Source of the DNA: an uncultured Oscillospiraceae bacterium
Lineage (GTDB): Bacteria; Bacillota; Clostridia; Oscillospirales; Oscillospiraceae
DNA: 5,504 bases
Direction of reading: 5' to 3'
NCBI GenBank assembly: GCA_934573945.1
Contig: CAKTMQ010000105.1
Span: 1-5,504 of the forward strand
The notes beneath the pieces are model-generated. The model worked only from the letters and a program-made list of their open reading frames with translations, had not been told where the DNA came from and ran no database searches. Positions within the stretch are counted from its first letter, which is position 1. Each line of letters opens with the position of its first letter. Position numbers and translations under genes: made by a program. Of the stretch, positions 5,285 through 5,504 are shown piece after piece.

Positions 5285-5504
5285 ATGGCAAAGCCTTTGA
5301 TCGCCATTGTGGGACGCCCCAATGTGGGCAAGTCCATGCTTTTCAATAAGCTGATCGGCAAGCGTCTGAGCATCGTGGAGGACACCCCCGGTGTGACCCG
5401 TGACCGGATCTACGGGGAGAGCGAGTGGCTGGGACGCAAGTTCCGTCTGGTGGATACCGGCGGTATTGAGCCCAGCACCGACAACCAGATCCTCTCCTTT
5501 ATGC
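5285..5504 (+). CDS. der: Ribosome biogenesis GTPase Der (EngA), N-terminal part only
   Basis: The first 73 residues of the double-domain GTPase that acts in 50S subunit assembly; the family is about 440 residues, so the rest lies past the right edge. Seen: G1/P-loop GRPNVGKS at 10-17; the DTPGVTRDR block at 33-41, which holds the switch I (G2) threonine; and G3 DTGG at 57-60 followed by IEPS. These are diagnostic of the first GTPase domain of Der. After the P-loop serine comes methionine (GKSM) where most Der proteins have threonine (GKST); Ser17 still satisfies the motif. It is the second gene of the unit started at 3902-3930 and is coupled to the DUF512 gene by a 3-base gap. Confidence 0.97.
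   Translation, partial: MAKPLIAIVGRPNVGKSMLFNKLIGKRLSIVEDTPGVTRDRIYGESEWLGRKFRLVDTGGIEPSTDNQILSFM

Overview
The window reads as an ordinary housekeeping stretch of a chromosome from a Gram-positive anaerobe of class Clostridia, probably an Oscillospiraceae/Ruminococcaceae-type gut bacterium. This is an inference. It rests on strong AGGAGG-type ribosome binding sites, consensus vegetative promoters, moderately high GC, an RluA-type enzyme with an NRID active-site motif, a four-cysteine zinc form of ribosomal protein L32, and a DUF512 radical SAM gene placed directly upstream of der. No tRNA, rRNA, CRISPR array, transposase, phage gene or toxin-antitoxin pair was seen.

Layout. The left half (1-2816) holds three minus-strand genes, each with its own likely promoter: a PLP-dependent aminotransferase cut by the left edge (1-581), a TVP38/TMEM64 (VTT-domain) membrane protein (840-1595), and an RluA-family pseudouridine synthase (1860-2816) ending in an intrinsic terminator. 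The two spacers between them (582-839 and 1596-1859) hold promoters, a terminator, a large imperfect hairpin and short repeats, but no convincing gene. A divergent promoter region (about 2830-2980) separates this half from the plus-strand half. There a perfect TTGACA-17-TATAAT promoter drives the DUF177/YceD gene and rpmF (L32), closed by a strong terminator at 3751-3786. A second promoter (3902-3930) starts a DUF512 radical SAM/PDZ protein gene (3980-5281), followed after 3 bases by der (engA), cut by the right edge.

How the genes fit together. Most of the window concerns ribosome production: rRNA pseudouridylation (RluA family), 23S rRNA/L32 supply (YceD-RpmF) and 50S assembly (Der). The DUF512 protein sits translationally coupled to Der and has no established function; it is the most interesting unknown here. 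The aminotransferase and the membrane protein look like independent genes. Two starts were moved downstream from the longest reading frame on ribosome-binding-site grounds (RluA-type enzyme to 2816, DUF512 to 3980), and the DUF177 start was placed at 2981. No previously undescribed multi-gene system was found.
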